From assembly GCA_001936135.1 (NCBI GenBank), contig CP012821.1:496001-560000 (forward strand): a DNA stretch of 64,000 nucleotides, in the 5' to 3' direction. Made by a program: the position numbers and the translations under genes. The notes beneath the pieces were generated by a model. That model ran no database searches and was not told the DNA's origin. It was given only the letters and a program-made list of their open reading frames with translations. This stretch comes from Saccharomycopsis fibuligera x Saccharomycopsis cf. fibuligera. Taxonomy: Eukaryota; Ascomycota; Saccharomycetes; Ascoideales; Saccharomycopsidaceae. Below, in pieces: positions 33,256-41,728 of this stretch (positions are counted from its first letter, which is position 1; every line of letters begins with the position of its first letter).

Positions 33256-34943
33256 CTGTGATATTCAATCCTCAACAACAATTCAATCCACAAAATCAAG
33301 GAATGCCTCACCAAAGGTCTCCATCGATAGTATCTAATGGCCAACAAAGTATGGTTGGCAACGCCAACACTGATCTCAACTTGTCTCCTTCTACTGTGCC
33401 CCCTAATGTTCAACGTACCGTGATTATGCAAAATCAATTGAACAACCCAATGGGACCTCATCAATCGCCTCTTAGCCAACATGGTGGTCATCCACCTCAA
33501 ATTCTCAATCAACAAGGCCAGCTAGTTGCTGCACCAGTGGTAATGTCTCCTCAAGGTAGAGCCGCAATGCCTGGTGGTGGTGCTGCAGCAGCAGCTGCTG
33601 CTGCTGCTTACTATAATAATAATAATATTGTGCCTGCAAGTGATAGGAAGGATGGCTTAAACGGTATGGATTTGAAAAGTGATGATAAGCAACAAACAGG
33701 CTCACGCCATTCTACCCCTTCTCATTTAACTCCTCTAGAACAGCACCCTACTCCGAAACAACAACAATCAATGGTAAGGCCGGGAGGCGCAGCTGACATT
33801 GGTGATTTAACTAAACCAGGTGGTCCGGGTGGGGCTTCTGGTCCAGGAGGTGCAATTCCTGATGCCGCTAATTTCAATTCCAATGCTAGAAATGGTCAAA
33901 TGGGTGGCGGCGAAAACAATAATATAAGCATTTTACGTGACTATCAGTTACAGCTTATCATTTTAGAAAAGCAAAACAAGAAGAATTTGGAAATTTTCAA
34001 AACTGATAAAAACGAGAACAATATTGCTGAATTAGGAAATGAAAATGACAAGAATGGTATGAAAGCAATTGACAATGGAGGTAATGCTGAAAATAATGAT
34101 AATATTAACAACAACAATAATAATAATAACAATGATAATGATAATAACAATAATAACCAGAGCACAACGGATGTTCATAATCTCAATGGTAACCGCAATT
34201 TGGCTCATCCTGATGAATTGAATAGTGCCAAAACTCCTAGTAGTATGCCACCTCCACAAAATACTAAAAAGAGGTCATCACAAGTATCATCACCAGCATT
34301 AGGCAATCAGCAAATACCTGCCACAGGTGCAACGAAAAAGAGAAAACAAACAAGAAAAAAGAAGAATGCCGCTGGTTCAGAACCATCATCACCAGCTGAT
34401 CCAATGACTCCGACATTACCCTCGGGCCCAGCTTTAAAGCGCAAAGCTTCATCTACTAATGCTGCTAAAAAGCGCGATAGTAAAGCTAATGCGAAAGATG
34501 CTGCTTCTGCTGCCAGTAATAATGCCACTACTGCTGCTAATGGCAAAGGTGCTGCTAATAATACTGTTGGTAATAACAATAATAATAATAATAATAGTGG
34601 TGCTATCCCTAATAACAACGGTATAAATTTTGGTTCTGAACTTAATACTACTGCTAACAATAAAAATCATGAAGCAGATCTTCAGAAAAATCTTGCCGCT
34701 ACTACTAACTTGAATAATTCAAGCAACAATAATAATCCAAACAACCAAAATAATCAGAATAATAATAACCAGAACAATAATAATTCTGGAGCTCAGCAGG
34801 GAGGTTCAATGCGGAATAATACCCCTAGTGCTCCTGATTTTAATTCTGATACGTTATTAGATTTTGGTAATGGGGATAATGGATTTGATATAAATTTTTA
34901 TCTTGATACTACTGATTGGAACGTTAATCATGACTTGTCATGA
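32424..34943 (+). CDS. FLO8: FLO8-like LisH transcription factor
   Basis: The protein has 839 residues. A LisH motif lies at about 40-68 (LLNAYIYDYLIKSGLGASSK), followed by the Flo8 hallmark HGFLLEWWEIFWEMFNAKSNR at about 101-121, close to yeast DTPQGFLYEWWQIFWDIFN. The rest is low-complexity: Gln-rich (two long runs), Gly/Ala, an Asn-rich part, a basic patch (KKRKQTRKKKN, probable nuclear signal) and an acidic C-terminus DINFYLDTTDW resembling the yeast Flo8 tail. An additional motif, LRDYQLQLIILEKQNKKNLE, sits near residue 505. In Candida albicans Flo8 acts downstream of cAMP/PKA in hyphal growth; in budding yeast it drives FLO11. MSS11-type LisH factors are the alternative, but the EWW motif favours FLO8. 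Confidence 0.85.
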
Positions 34944-35916
34944 TGATAAAAAAAGATACCAGGACGTTGTATCAGTTTGATTTTTTTCCCTCATAACTGT
35001 AATGATTATTTTTATCATTATTAATCATTCTTTATACTTTCTCTTATTCTAATGGCCTCTGTTAAGTTTTCCCTTGTTTTTTCTTCCTTTAACCCCATGT
35101 TTTTCCTAGTTCTCCCGTGTTCTATAATTTTACCATTTTCTGTTATTTTACTGTTCTTACTGTTATGTTACGTTATGTTATTATTATTGTTCTATCTATT
35201 TCGTTATTCATTTATTCAGTCCTTCGACTTTCGATTTTAAGTTTCGATCTTATTTATATCCCACATGCCATATCATGGCATCCCGTCCCTTCATAGTATT
35301 TTTTCACTAACCATCCTATCTTTTTTTCTGTCCTACTTTTTTTATTTCAGACCTCTTTCTTTGCACTCTTATTAGCTTTCTTTCTTCGCGACCTTTTTTT
35401 TTTAAAAAAAAAAGCAACTTTTACAAATTTTGTATATTAGTTTACTAGCTTGATGATTCAATAATTTAGTGATTGTTTTCCTTTTTACCGTCCAAAAGAC
35501 TTTTAATCTTCTCTTTTTTTTTTTTTTTTTACCCCTTTGCTTTCTAGTTGTGGGTATATTTACTCTGTGGTTTATAATTTCTTTCGTTTTCTTTTCATAT
35601 CTTTAATGCTCAAAGTGATCTTCACTAAAAAGAAACAAAATTCACTAATGGACTTTTGTATTTGCGTATCTGCGCCTACCAGTCTGTCTAACTTGATTGT
35701 AAAGCAATGGAAACATACTGAATCCCAAATATACACGCCTCTGTGAGAAAAAACGGAGAACATAAGAATCAGCTTTCATATCAGGATACCAGGATCAGAG
35801 CACCAGAATACTAGGAGCAGCATTCAATTAGATTGGGCTGAACTAAAACCATCCATTAATCTTTGCTCATCTTGCTGACGCAGTTGTAGCCATCATTAGG
35901 CAAAAACAAAAGAAAG

Positions 35917-35949
<33 letters not shown>

Positions 35950-36474
35950 AGAAAGACAGCAGAGTACTGTAATGTTATCATATACTCTCCACCTTGACAG
36001 TTCTTCAATGATTTATGAATTTTAGCCCAACTTTTTCAAATATGCTTGATTTATTTTTATAATTTTCAAAAATTTTCGGCTATAGTGTAGGAGAGAAAGA
36101 TATAGTCATTGTAACCTTCTTTTTTGTTCATGACGATAAACAAAAAATAATGTTAATGAGATGTACTTTTATTATATTATGTGAAAACGAAATGTCAGTA
36201 TCAATACAAGAGAAAATAAAAAAAAAAAAAAAAAAAAAAAAAGTAAGTACAAAAGGGGCGAAGTCTATTCAGAAGATAGAAAGAAAGCGAATTTGAAAAA
36301 GGCAGCGATACATTTTGAAAAATCAATAAAAAAATCGACAGTAATGTCAAGTTACTCAAGTAGAGCAAAACAGGTTAGAAAACGCACGGAAAAGCGATGT
36401 TTAGAAAATAGAATATTCACAATGGGAATGGCTCTTTTTGGCTTTTTTTTTTTTTTTTTCAATCATCCCTCAAA
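34944..36474. other. Convergent FLO8-GEF1 intergenic with homopolymer runs
   Basis: 1,531 bp between convergent genes. It contains A runs at 35917-35948 (32) and 36218-36242 (25), T runs near 35514-35530 and several T-rich tracts. The small frames are low-complexity. No RNA or protein gene is recognised. Confidence 0.5.
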
Positions 36475-39177
36475 TCACAATTTTCCCAACTGAAACCCTG
36501 ACTCCACCAATCTGATCATCTCACATTTGGTAATCTGGCCAACAAAGTGACCCTTATGATCTGTGAATAGCATCATGTTGTAATTTAGCTTATAAAAAAG
36601 GTCCACCACTGTCACTATCGCCAAAGTTGCTTTGAACACTGGAACGGCATTACATGGCTCAATCAAATGAGATAATGATAATTTGTTTTGGCTATCTTGC
36701 GTCACACTAGTATCTCCATCTATACTATTAGCAATGTTAGTGGCGGCCGTTTTATTGTCTTTGCTATTGCTACTGTCGCTATGGCTGAGGAGATCCGCTC
36801 GTTGCTCGTCGTCATCATCATAGTCATCATCAGATACCTCAAAGTTCAAATCACTAGCAGAAGAAGCAAAACTATTAGCAATGGTTATACCATACAGAGA
36901 AAGTTTAGTGGAGCGTAGAGTTACCTTTTGCTGGTTATTAAAGTTTGGAATCATTGCAAGTCTTGCTAGTTCTACCTGCAATTCATTTTTTGAGATCCAG
37001 CCAACGAGGGTTGGCCGGTGCTTGGATCTTAGCACAGGAAAACCAATAACTGCGCTGCTATTTTGATCGCCTTGTAATCCATTTCCACCATCAAGGACAT
37101 TTGCAAAACCGCCTTCGTGGTCTATAGTGTCCAAAAAGTTGAGAATGCCGTCCACTGTTAGCTCCAATTCATTATCTTTTTCCTCCAAATACAACACCCG
37201 GCCCCTACCCCTGTTTTTGATATTTTGCAAGTTTCTTATAACAGTATACGCTGAAATATCAGGGCATGCTCTCAAATCCTTCACGTTATGGTCCAATGAG
37301 CAAAACCCGCTAAAGCGCAACCAGAGCTCATAAATGTTTTTCATAGCTAGACTATCATTGACAAGTTTTGCCACAAGCACCGCGATCATTATGGGTAGGA
37401 CATAAGTAAGCGCACCAGTAAGTTCAAACATGATAACCACAACAGAGACAGTCATCTTGGTTATACCAGCAAGAAAAGAGGCAGCGCCAACGACCCCGTA
37501 GGCCCCGGTAGAGATGCAACGCGCAGCAGCTACAGAGTCCGAGGCAGCAGCTGCAGTAGCGTTCAAGGCAGCGGAGCTGGCAGCCGAAGACCCAACGGTC
37601 TCGGCAAACGCAGCACAGTTGCTGAAAAGGCGCCAATGTGGGTGAGAAAGCTGGAGATGATCAATAATGAGGCCCAAAGCGCGACCGCAGCAAGCGCCAA
37701 TGGCAAGCGATGGCATGAGAATACCGCTAGGAAGTAGAGTGCCGTAAGTATAGGCGCTGAGGATGAAGCCCTCGATAGCGGTGAATATGAGAAGCAAGAA
37801 CGGTTTAACAGGGAAACTGTTTGAGTCGCTGCGCTGGCAAAGGCCGCCTATTACTGCGCCGGGACCGCTGCTGCCATCTTCGCAGTCTCTGAAAAGTCTG
37901 GTAATGAGGACCGAGAGGGATAGCCGGCCAAAGACAAGCGGATAAACCAATACTGGGGTGACGGTGGCAATAGCAATGATCTCGAGCCTTTGCTGTCTTG
38001 CTGAAGCAAGATGCGCGGCTCTGAACTTGGCAAACCACAAATTAAGTTTGCTGAAAGCGAACCCGTAAGCACCGCCAGCAACCGCTAAGAGCATGAACGG
38101 CGCGATTTCAACACTCTGCCAGTCCTTGTTGTTGGACACGGTGAAGAGAACCATGTTGCCGTTGGCGAACGGATGCAAGCTCTGGAGCACCACCACCGCA
38201 ACCGTGGCACAAATGAAAGCTTTCCACATAATGTTGTCGACGCGCAAGTTGGAGTAGCCCTGCTCGATGGTGAAGAGGACGCCGCCAATGGGGGCGTTGA
38301 AGGCAACAGCGATGCCGGCGGCCACGGCAGCAGCTAGCAATTCGCGCTTCATGGCCTCGTTGCCCACGCTGAGGCGCCGTGGGAATATCAGGCAAAGCAC
38401 CGCCATGATGCAGCAGCTGACGTGGACCAAAGGTCCCTCTTTGCCCACCCAGATGCCCGCGCCAACAACGAGCACCAAGCTGACTGTTTTGGCCACAAGG
38501 GTCTCCGACGTGAGGAACTCGTCGAACACGAGTCCCGACACAATGGCTTTGATTTCGCTGATGCCAGATTTCGCCGCGTAGGGCCAGCGGCTCGTGATGC
38601 AGTAAGCGCCAAAGGTGAGGCCAACGCTGGAGACAATGTACACAAGAAAGAACCACACGTACTCGGCGGCGTTGTCGGTGGCGTTCCAGTCGTGCCACTT
38701 CAGACACTGCTGGCCCTCAACCGCCTCGTCGAGACAGCACGCGTTCTTGGACAAAAAGAAGTTGGCGGCGCAGTGGCCCACGCGGATGTCGTTGACCCAG
38801 ATGGCCGCGCTGTCGATGAAGGCCACAACGCCGCCCGTGGCGAGGGCCGCGACGATGAGGACGAGCCATTTCTCACTGTGGAAGAGGGTTTTCTGGATGT
38901 TCGCGGCCACCAGCGAGGCCGGCAAGCGCCCAAGCCTCTGAGCGGCGAAGCGCTGCTGCTGATACTCGTGGAGCCAGTCGATCTCTTGGAAAGAGGAGTA
39001 TGTCTTTTTGCGTTCTGGCGCTGCCGCGGTGGCGCTGGCACCAGCACCAGCACCAGCACCAGCACCAGCGGCCTCAGCGGCCTCAGCAGCAGTGTATTCC
39101 GTGTCGGACATGGTATCTGTAGAAGCGCCTTGGGGTCCGCCGTCAAGCACACTCCTTGCCGGCGCCATCACCACCAT
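36475..39177 (-). CDS. GEF1: CLC-type chloride transporter (GEF1 family)
   Basis: The protein has 900 residues (yeast Gef1 779). The first ATG is at 39177; ATGs at 39168 and 39111 are alternatives. The CLC core holds KSGISEIKAIVSG, GIWVGKEGPLVH (gating Glu at about 247), NAPIGGVLFTIEQ, LLPSGILMPSLAIGACCGRA and MTVSVVVIMFELTGA; Ser in SGISE suggests chloride rather than nitrate. Two CBS domains occupy the C-terminal third, split by an acidic insert (DDDYDDDDEQ). The second acidic residue that most CLC exchangers have after VLFxIE is Gln306 here. Gef1 acts in Golgi/endosomal compartments in pH and copper homeostasis. The 5' two thirds are strongly GC-rich while the last kilobase is AT-rich. CACGTG (39235-39240) lies 58 bp upstream. 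Confidence 0.93.
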   Translation of the reverse strand: MVVMAPARSVLDGGPQGASTDTMSDTEYTAAEAAEAAGAGAGAGAGASATAAAPERKKTYSSFQEIDWLHEYQQQRFAAQRLGRLPASLVAANIQKTLFHSEKWLVLIVAALATGGVVAFIDSAAIWVNDIRVGHCAANFFLSKNACCLDEAVEGQQCLKWHDWNATDNAAEYVWFFLVYIVSSVGLTFGAYCITSRWPYAAKSGISEIKAIVSGLVFDEFLTSETLVAKTVSLVLVVGAGIWVGKEGPLVHVSCCIMAVLCLIFPRRLSVGNEAMKRELLAAAVAAGIAVAFNAPIGGVLFTIEQGYSNLRVDNIMWKAFICATVAVVVLQSLHPFANGNMVLFTVSNNKDWQSVEIAPFMLLAVAGGAYGFAFSKLNLWFAKFRAAHLASARQQRLEIIAIATVTPVLVYPLVFGRLSLSVLITRLFRDCEDGSSGPGAVIGGLCQRSDSNSFPVKPFLLLIFTAIEGFILSAYTYGTLLPSGILMPSLAIGACCGRALGLIIDHLQLSHPHWRLFSNCAAFAETVGSSAASSAALNATAAAASDSVAAARCISTGAYGVVGAASFLAGITKMTVSVVVIMFELTGALTYVLPIMIAVLVAKLVNDSLAMKNIYELWLRFSGFCSLDHNVKDLRACPDISAYTVIRNLQNIKNRGRGRVLYLEEKDNELELTVDGILNFLDTIDHEGGFANVLDGGNGLQGDQNSSAVIGFPVLRSKHRPTLVGWISKNELQVELARLAMIPNFNNQQKVTLRSTKLSLYGITIANSFASSASDLNFEVSDDDYDDDDEQRADLLSHSDSSNSKDNKTAATNIANSIDGDTSVTQDSQNKLSLSHLIEPCNAVPVFKATLAIVTVVDLFYKLNYNMMLFTDHKGHFVGQITKCEMIRLVESGFQLGKL

Positions 39178-39275
39178 CACAGCTCGTTCTCATCTTCGAT
39201 GTTCGGGCGGTGCTGCTGCTGCTGCCGCTCAGCTCACGTGTCAACTAGTCACATGACCCGCCAGCGGTCAAAATC

Positions 39276-39302
39276 ATCAATCAATTAATCAATCAATCAA
39301 TT

Positions 39303-39335
<33 letters not shown>

Positions 39336-39376
39336 GTCGATCAGTCGATCGACCGATCGGTCAACCGATCGGTCAG
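39276..39376. repeat. Degenerate 4-bp tandem repeat (AATC to GATC type)
   Basis: About 100 bp in the GEF1 upstream region keep a strict 4-base period. The left part is TCAA/TTAA units, the right part TCAG, TCGA, CCGA and TCGG units. It lies between the GEF1 promoter and the polymerase remnant. Confidence 0.85.
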
Positions 39377-39628
39377 GTGCAAATCAGGTACGGCAACGGC
39401 AGGTGCGCGGTTTTGCCCGCTTGTGCCACAACGGACAAGACCAGAGCTTTTTTTTGTGCGACCATGTTCAAACCCCCGCGCGCGTTGTCGTGGTTCCTTG
39501 TTCACGTGGCAGGGCTCGTCCGCTTCGTCGTTTATTTCTGTTTTTCGTTTCTTTCCCGCATGTGGGCCCAGTCCGGAGCCACCAGCTGCGAGTGTCGGTA
39601 AAATTGCCAAACCGCACATACGTCTGGC

Positions 39629-39972
39629 GCTCCAGTAGCACGTCTAGTGCTCCAAAACCACATGCTAAATGTATATACAGTGACACAGATAGTTTATGTG
39701 TAAAAAAAGAAGACCTTGATCTTAATGCAGACATAATAGGAGTTGAAGTGGGGATGTTAGAACTAGAACATACATTCATCCAATTTGTATGTGTGGGAGG
39801 AAAACAATGTGTAGGACCATACTTAGAAAACGGGAAAATAAAACATAAAAAGAGGTTTAAAGGAGTTCCTGTGCAGTATATAGCGCCTGGGCTATCTCTC
39901 CATTTATTCGATAATAAGAAAGCAGCAGCGTCAAAGAATATAAAGATGACTTGGTTTTTAAAGCTCTCATGA
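39629..39972 (+). pseudogene. Fragment of a protein-primed family B DNA polymerase (linear-plasmid type)
   Basis: In frame from about 39661 to the stop at 39970-39972 the translation carries CIYSDTDSLCVKKEDL, the motif C (YxDTDS) of family B polymerases. It continues with IIGVEVGMLELEHTF and then GGKQCVGPYLENGKIKHKKR-FKGVP, the place of the K-x-Y motif and the following K-x-KG block of protein-primed enzymes. Only about 100 of some 900-1,000 residues remain. The K-x-Y tyrosine is Cys (KQC). A shifted frame at 39629-39667 has a plausible upstream piece (APVARLVLQNHML), suggesting a frameshift. The segment is AT-rich (TTA, ATA and AAA codons) inside strongly GC-rich flanks. Such polymerases belong to cytoplasmic or mitochondrial linear plasmids; nuclear copies of plasmid DNA are known in yeasts. 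Which element it came from is open. Confidence 0.75.
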
Positions 39973-40047
39973 GGCTGCATGGCATTGAATATGTCGAGAA
40001 ATTTGCCCGAGGGCGGCGCATGCCTCCCGGTGACGTGCGGCGGGGGG

Positions 40048-40173
40048 TCTGCTTACGTAAGCAGAACCGTGCATAAACGCTTTTCTTACGTAAGCGGCGC
40101 TCGCCGAGCTCCCAAGCCCGCGGGCGCGCCCGCGGGCGCACGTGCGGTTCCACGTTCCAGCGCCCTTACGTAA
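40048..40173. promoter_or_regulatory. Cluster of three TTACGTAA sites
   Basis: TTACGTAA occurs at 40053-40060, 40086-40093 and 40166-40173. The first lies within an 18 bp perfect palindrome (40048-40065). TTACGTAA is the consensus of Yap-family bZIP factors. A CACGTG (40139-40144) and a 22 bp GC-only palindrome (40116-40137) lie between. The cluster is about 1.6 kb from the MATE transporter and 0.9 kb from GEF1. That Yap factors bind here is inference. Confidence 0.55.
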
Positions 40174-40350
40174 TCAGCGGCAGCCTGAAGCAGTCTATTT
40201 TCCTGTTTCTCCTCGGACGTCGGAGCGAACTATTGCGGAAAAGAAGCCTGGTTTTTCGCGCAGGCCCACCAAAAAAGCGCTGCCGGCGCTCTGCCCAGCA
40301 AAAAGTCCCTTTCCTGGGAGTCGCGCGAAAACGCTCTTGGACCAGAGCGC

Positions 40351-40398
40351 ATTGCAGTACGCTATATGGGCAAAACCGTATTGCAGTACGCTATATGG
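40351..40398. repeat. Two-copy 19 bp direct repeat
   Basis: ATTGCAGTACGCTATATGG occurs at 40351-40369 and 40380-40398, spaced 29 bp. Nothing else explains it; it is a possible factor site or a recent small duplication. Confidence 0.8.
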
Positions 40399-40491
40399 CA
40401 GGGCACAGCTGCGCATCGGGGGAGCCCGACACATGGGGCAAGAGCGTGTGTTTGCTTATCTCTTGTCTGTATGCGTGCGAAGAAACCGGGT

Positions 40492-40518
40492 CTGCTGCTG
40501 CTGCTGCTGCTGCTGCTG
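40492..40518. repeat. (CTG)9 triplet repeat
   Basis: Nine CTG units in non-coding GC-rich DNA. A further 8 bp unit (ACCTGGGG) repeats three times at about 40887-40910. Confidence 0.85.
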
Positions 40519-41058
40519 CGCTGGGGATGCTCGGCAATTTTACCTCAAAATCGCGGTTAGTGTTTGACAAGCAGACGTGGACCGGCGTACGCACGACAAG
40601 GATGGCGACTACACAGCACTACCGCAGAAAAAGAAAGCAGAAAAACCAGAAAAAGAAAGCAGAAAAAGAAAAGGTTGTCCACCACCCTGGTGGAAACTGG
40701 CCCCGATGGACAACAGGGCCCCTCAGATCAGACACCTGCTGCAGCGAGGTTGGCGCTGGGAAGGATGGGCACTAACGGCGCGGTGCGCAAAAGGCGCACC
40801 GCACCGTGGGTACGAGCACAGCACAATAGCGCGGGCAGTCCTCCACCACTGCCAGCACGACCACGACCACCAGCTGCCACCGAGCGACCTGGGGACCTGG
40901 GGACCTGGGGACCCAGCGCAGCGGAAGGCGGCAGACAGCTGTTTCCCTTCTCCGGGCTGCCAGCTGCCTGGTGCGTCCCATACGTACATACACACACCGC
41001 ACGTCCTCGGAAAGTAAAAGGGTCTCGGAGAAGGTGCCTGAAAAAGGTACAGCTGTGT

Positions 41059-41087
41059 CAGCGGCCAGCTGGCACAGCTGGCCGCTG
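41059..41087. other. Perfect 13 bp stem hairpin
   Basis: Arms CAGCGGCCAGCTG (41059-41071) and CAGCTGGCCGCTG (41075-41087) flank a 3 nt loop. It is GC-rich and should be stable in RNA; function is unknown. It lies about 640 bp upstream of the MATE gene. Confidence 0.7.
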
Positions 41088-41728
41088 GCGGCGTGGTACG
41101 CCACAAACGCGGCAAAACACTGGCAGGCCATCCGTTGCGTCCATTGCGAGTGTTGCGGCGGCTGACAAACCGCGAGAATGCTGGTGTGGAATTGTCCCCG
41201 CTGAGAGAAGAGCGAGAGCGAGAGCGTGTGTGTGTGTCTGTGTGAGACTTGAGGAATTTCGTCTCGAAAAATTGGCCCTTTTTGACCTGCAGCAGAGTGC
41301 ATGGCTCGCATCTGTTGCTGTTTTTGAGGACGGCAAGCGTCGCAGACTCTGTGCAAAGACACTTTCGCTCTCGCACAGTCACTAGATACACACGAGAGAT
41401 AAAAAAAAAAAAAAAAAAAAAAAAATTTAGAGAATATATATATATATATATGCTCAACGGCAGCCGGCAGCAATGGGAACAGACACCTAGCTGTCAATCG
41501 CCATGCCCGCTGTGTTCCACTTGCCAGTACCAAACCGCCGCAGCCCTTTCCTCCTACGGCCGTCTCCAGTTCAAAAAGCCAGTCCGATGGAGAGCATCTT
41601 TCCTCTTTATAGCCGTTAACACACTGTAACAGAAAGCCATCGCAATCGCAATCGCAAGCGCCAGCGCCAGCGCAGTCACATTCGCAGCCACATTCGCAGC
41701 CACTATCACCGACGCAGCCTCACCAAGG

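Larger units (their letters stand above)
39178..41728. other. GC-rich divergent GEF1/MATE intergenic island
   Basis: 2,551 bp. Apart from the tetranucleotide repeat and polymerase fragment, it holds palindromes, short direct repeats and triplet repeats (listed separately), and a 25 bp A run followed by (AT)9 at 41401-41451. The long frames on both strands are products of high GC content and have no family resemblance. Confidence 0.55.

Noticed and set aside
38422-39288. Long plus-strand frame of 288 codons opposite GEF1
   Set aside because: It is antisense to a conserved CLC gene in GC-rich DNA, starts at no conserved position and has no family resemblance.
39403-39660. Upstream extension of the polymerase frame
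   Set aside because: The first 86 codons come from GC-rich flanking DNA, need a GTG start and show no polymerase similarity, so they are not part of a real protein.
40142-41533. Several frames of 120-270 codons on both strands
   Set aside because: High GC removes stop codons. The products are rich in Arg, Pro, Cys and simple repeats and overlap each other in all frames.
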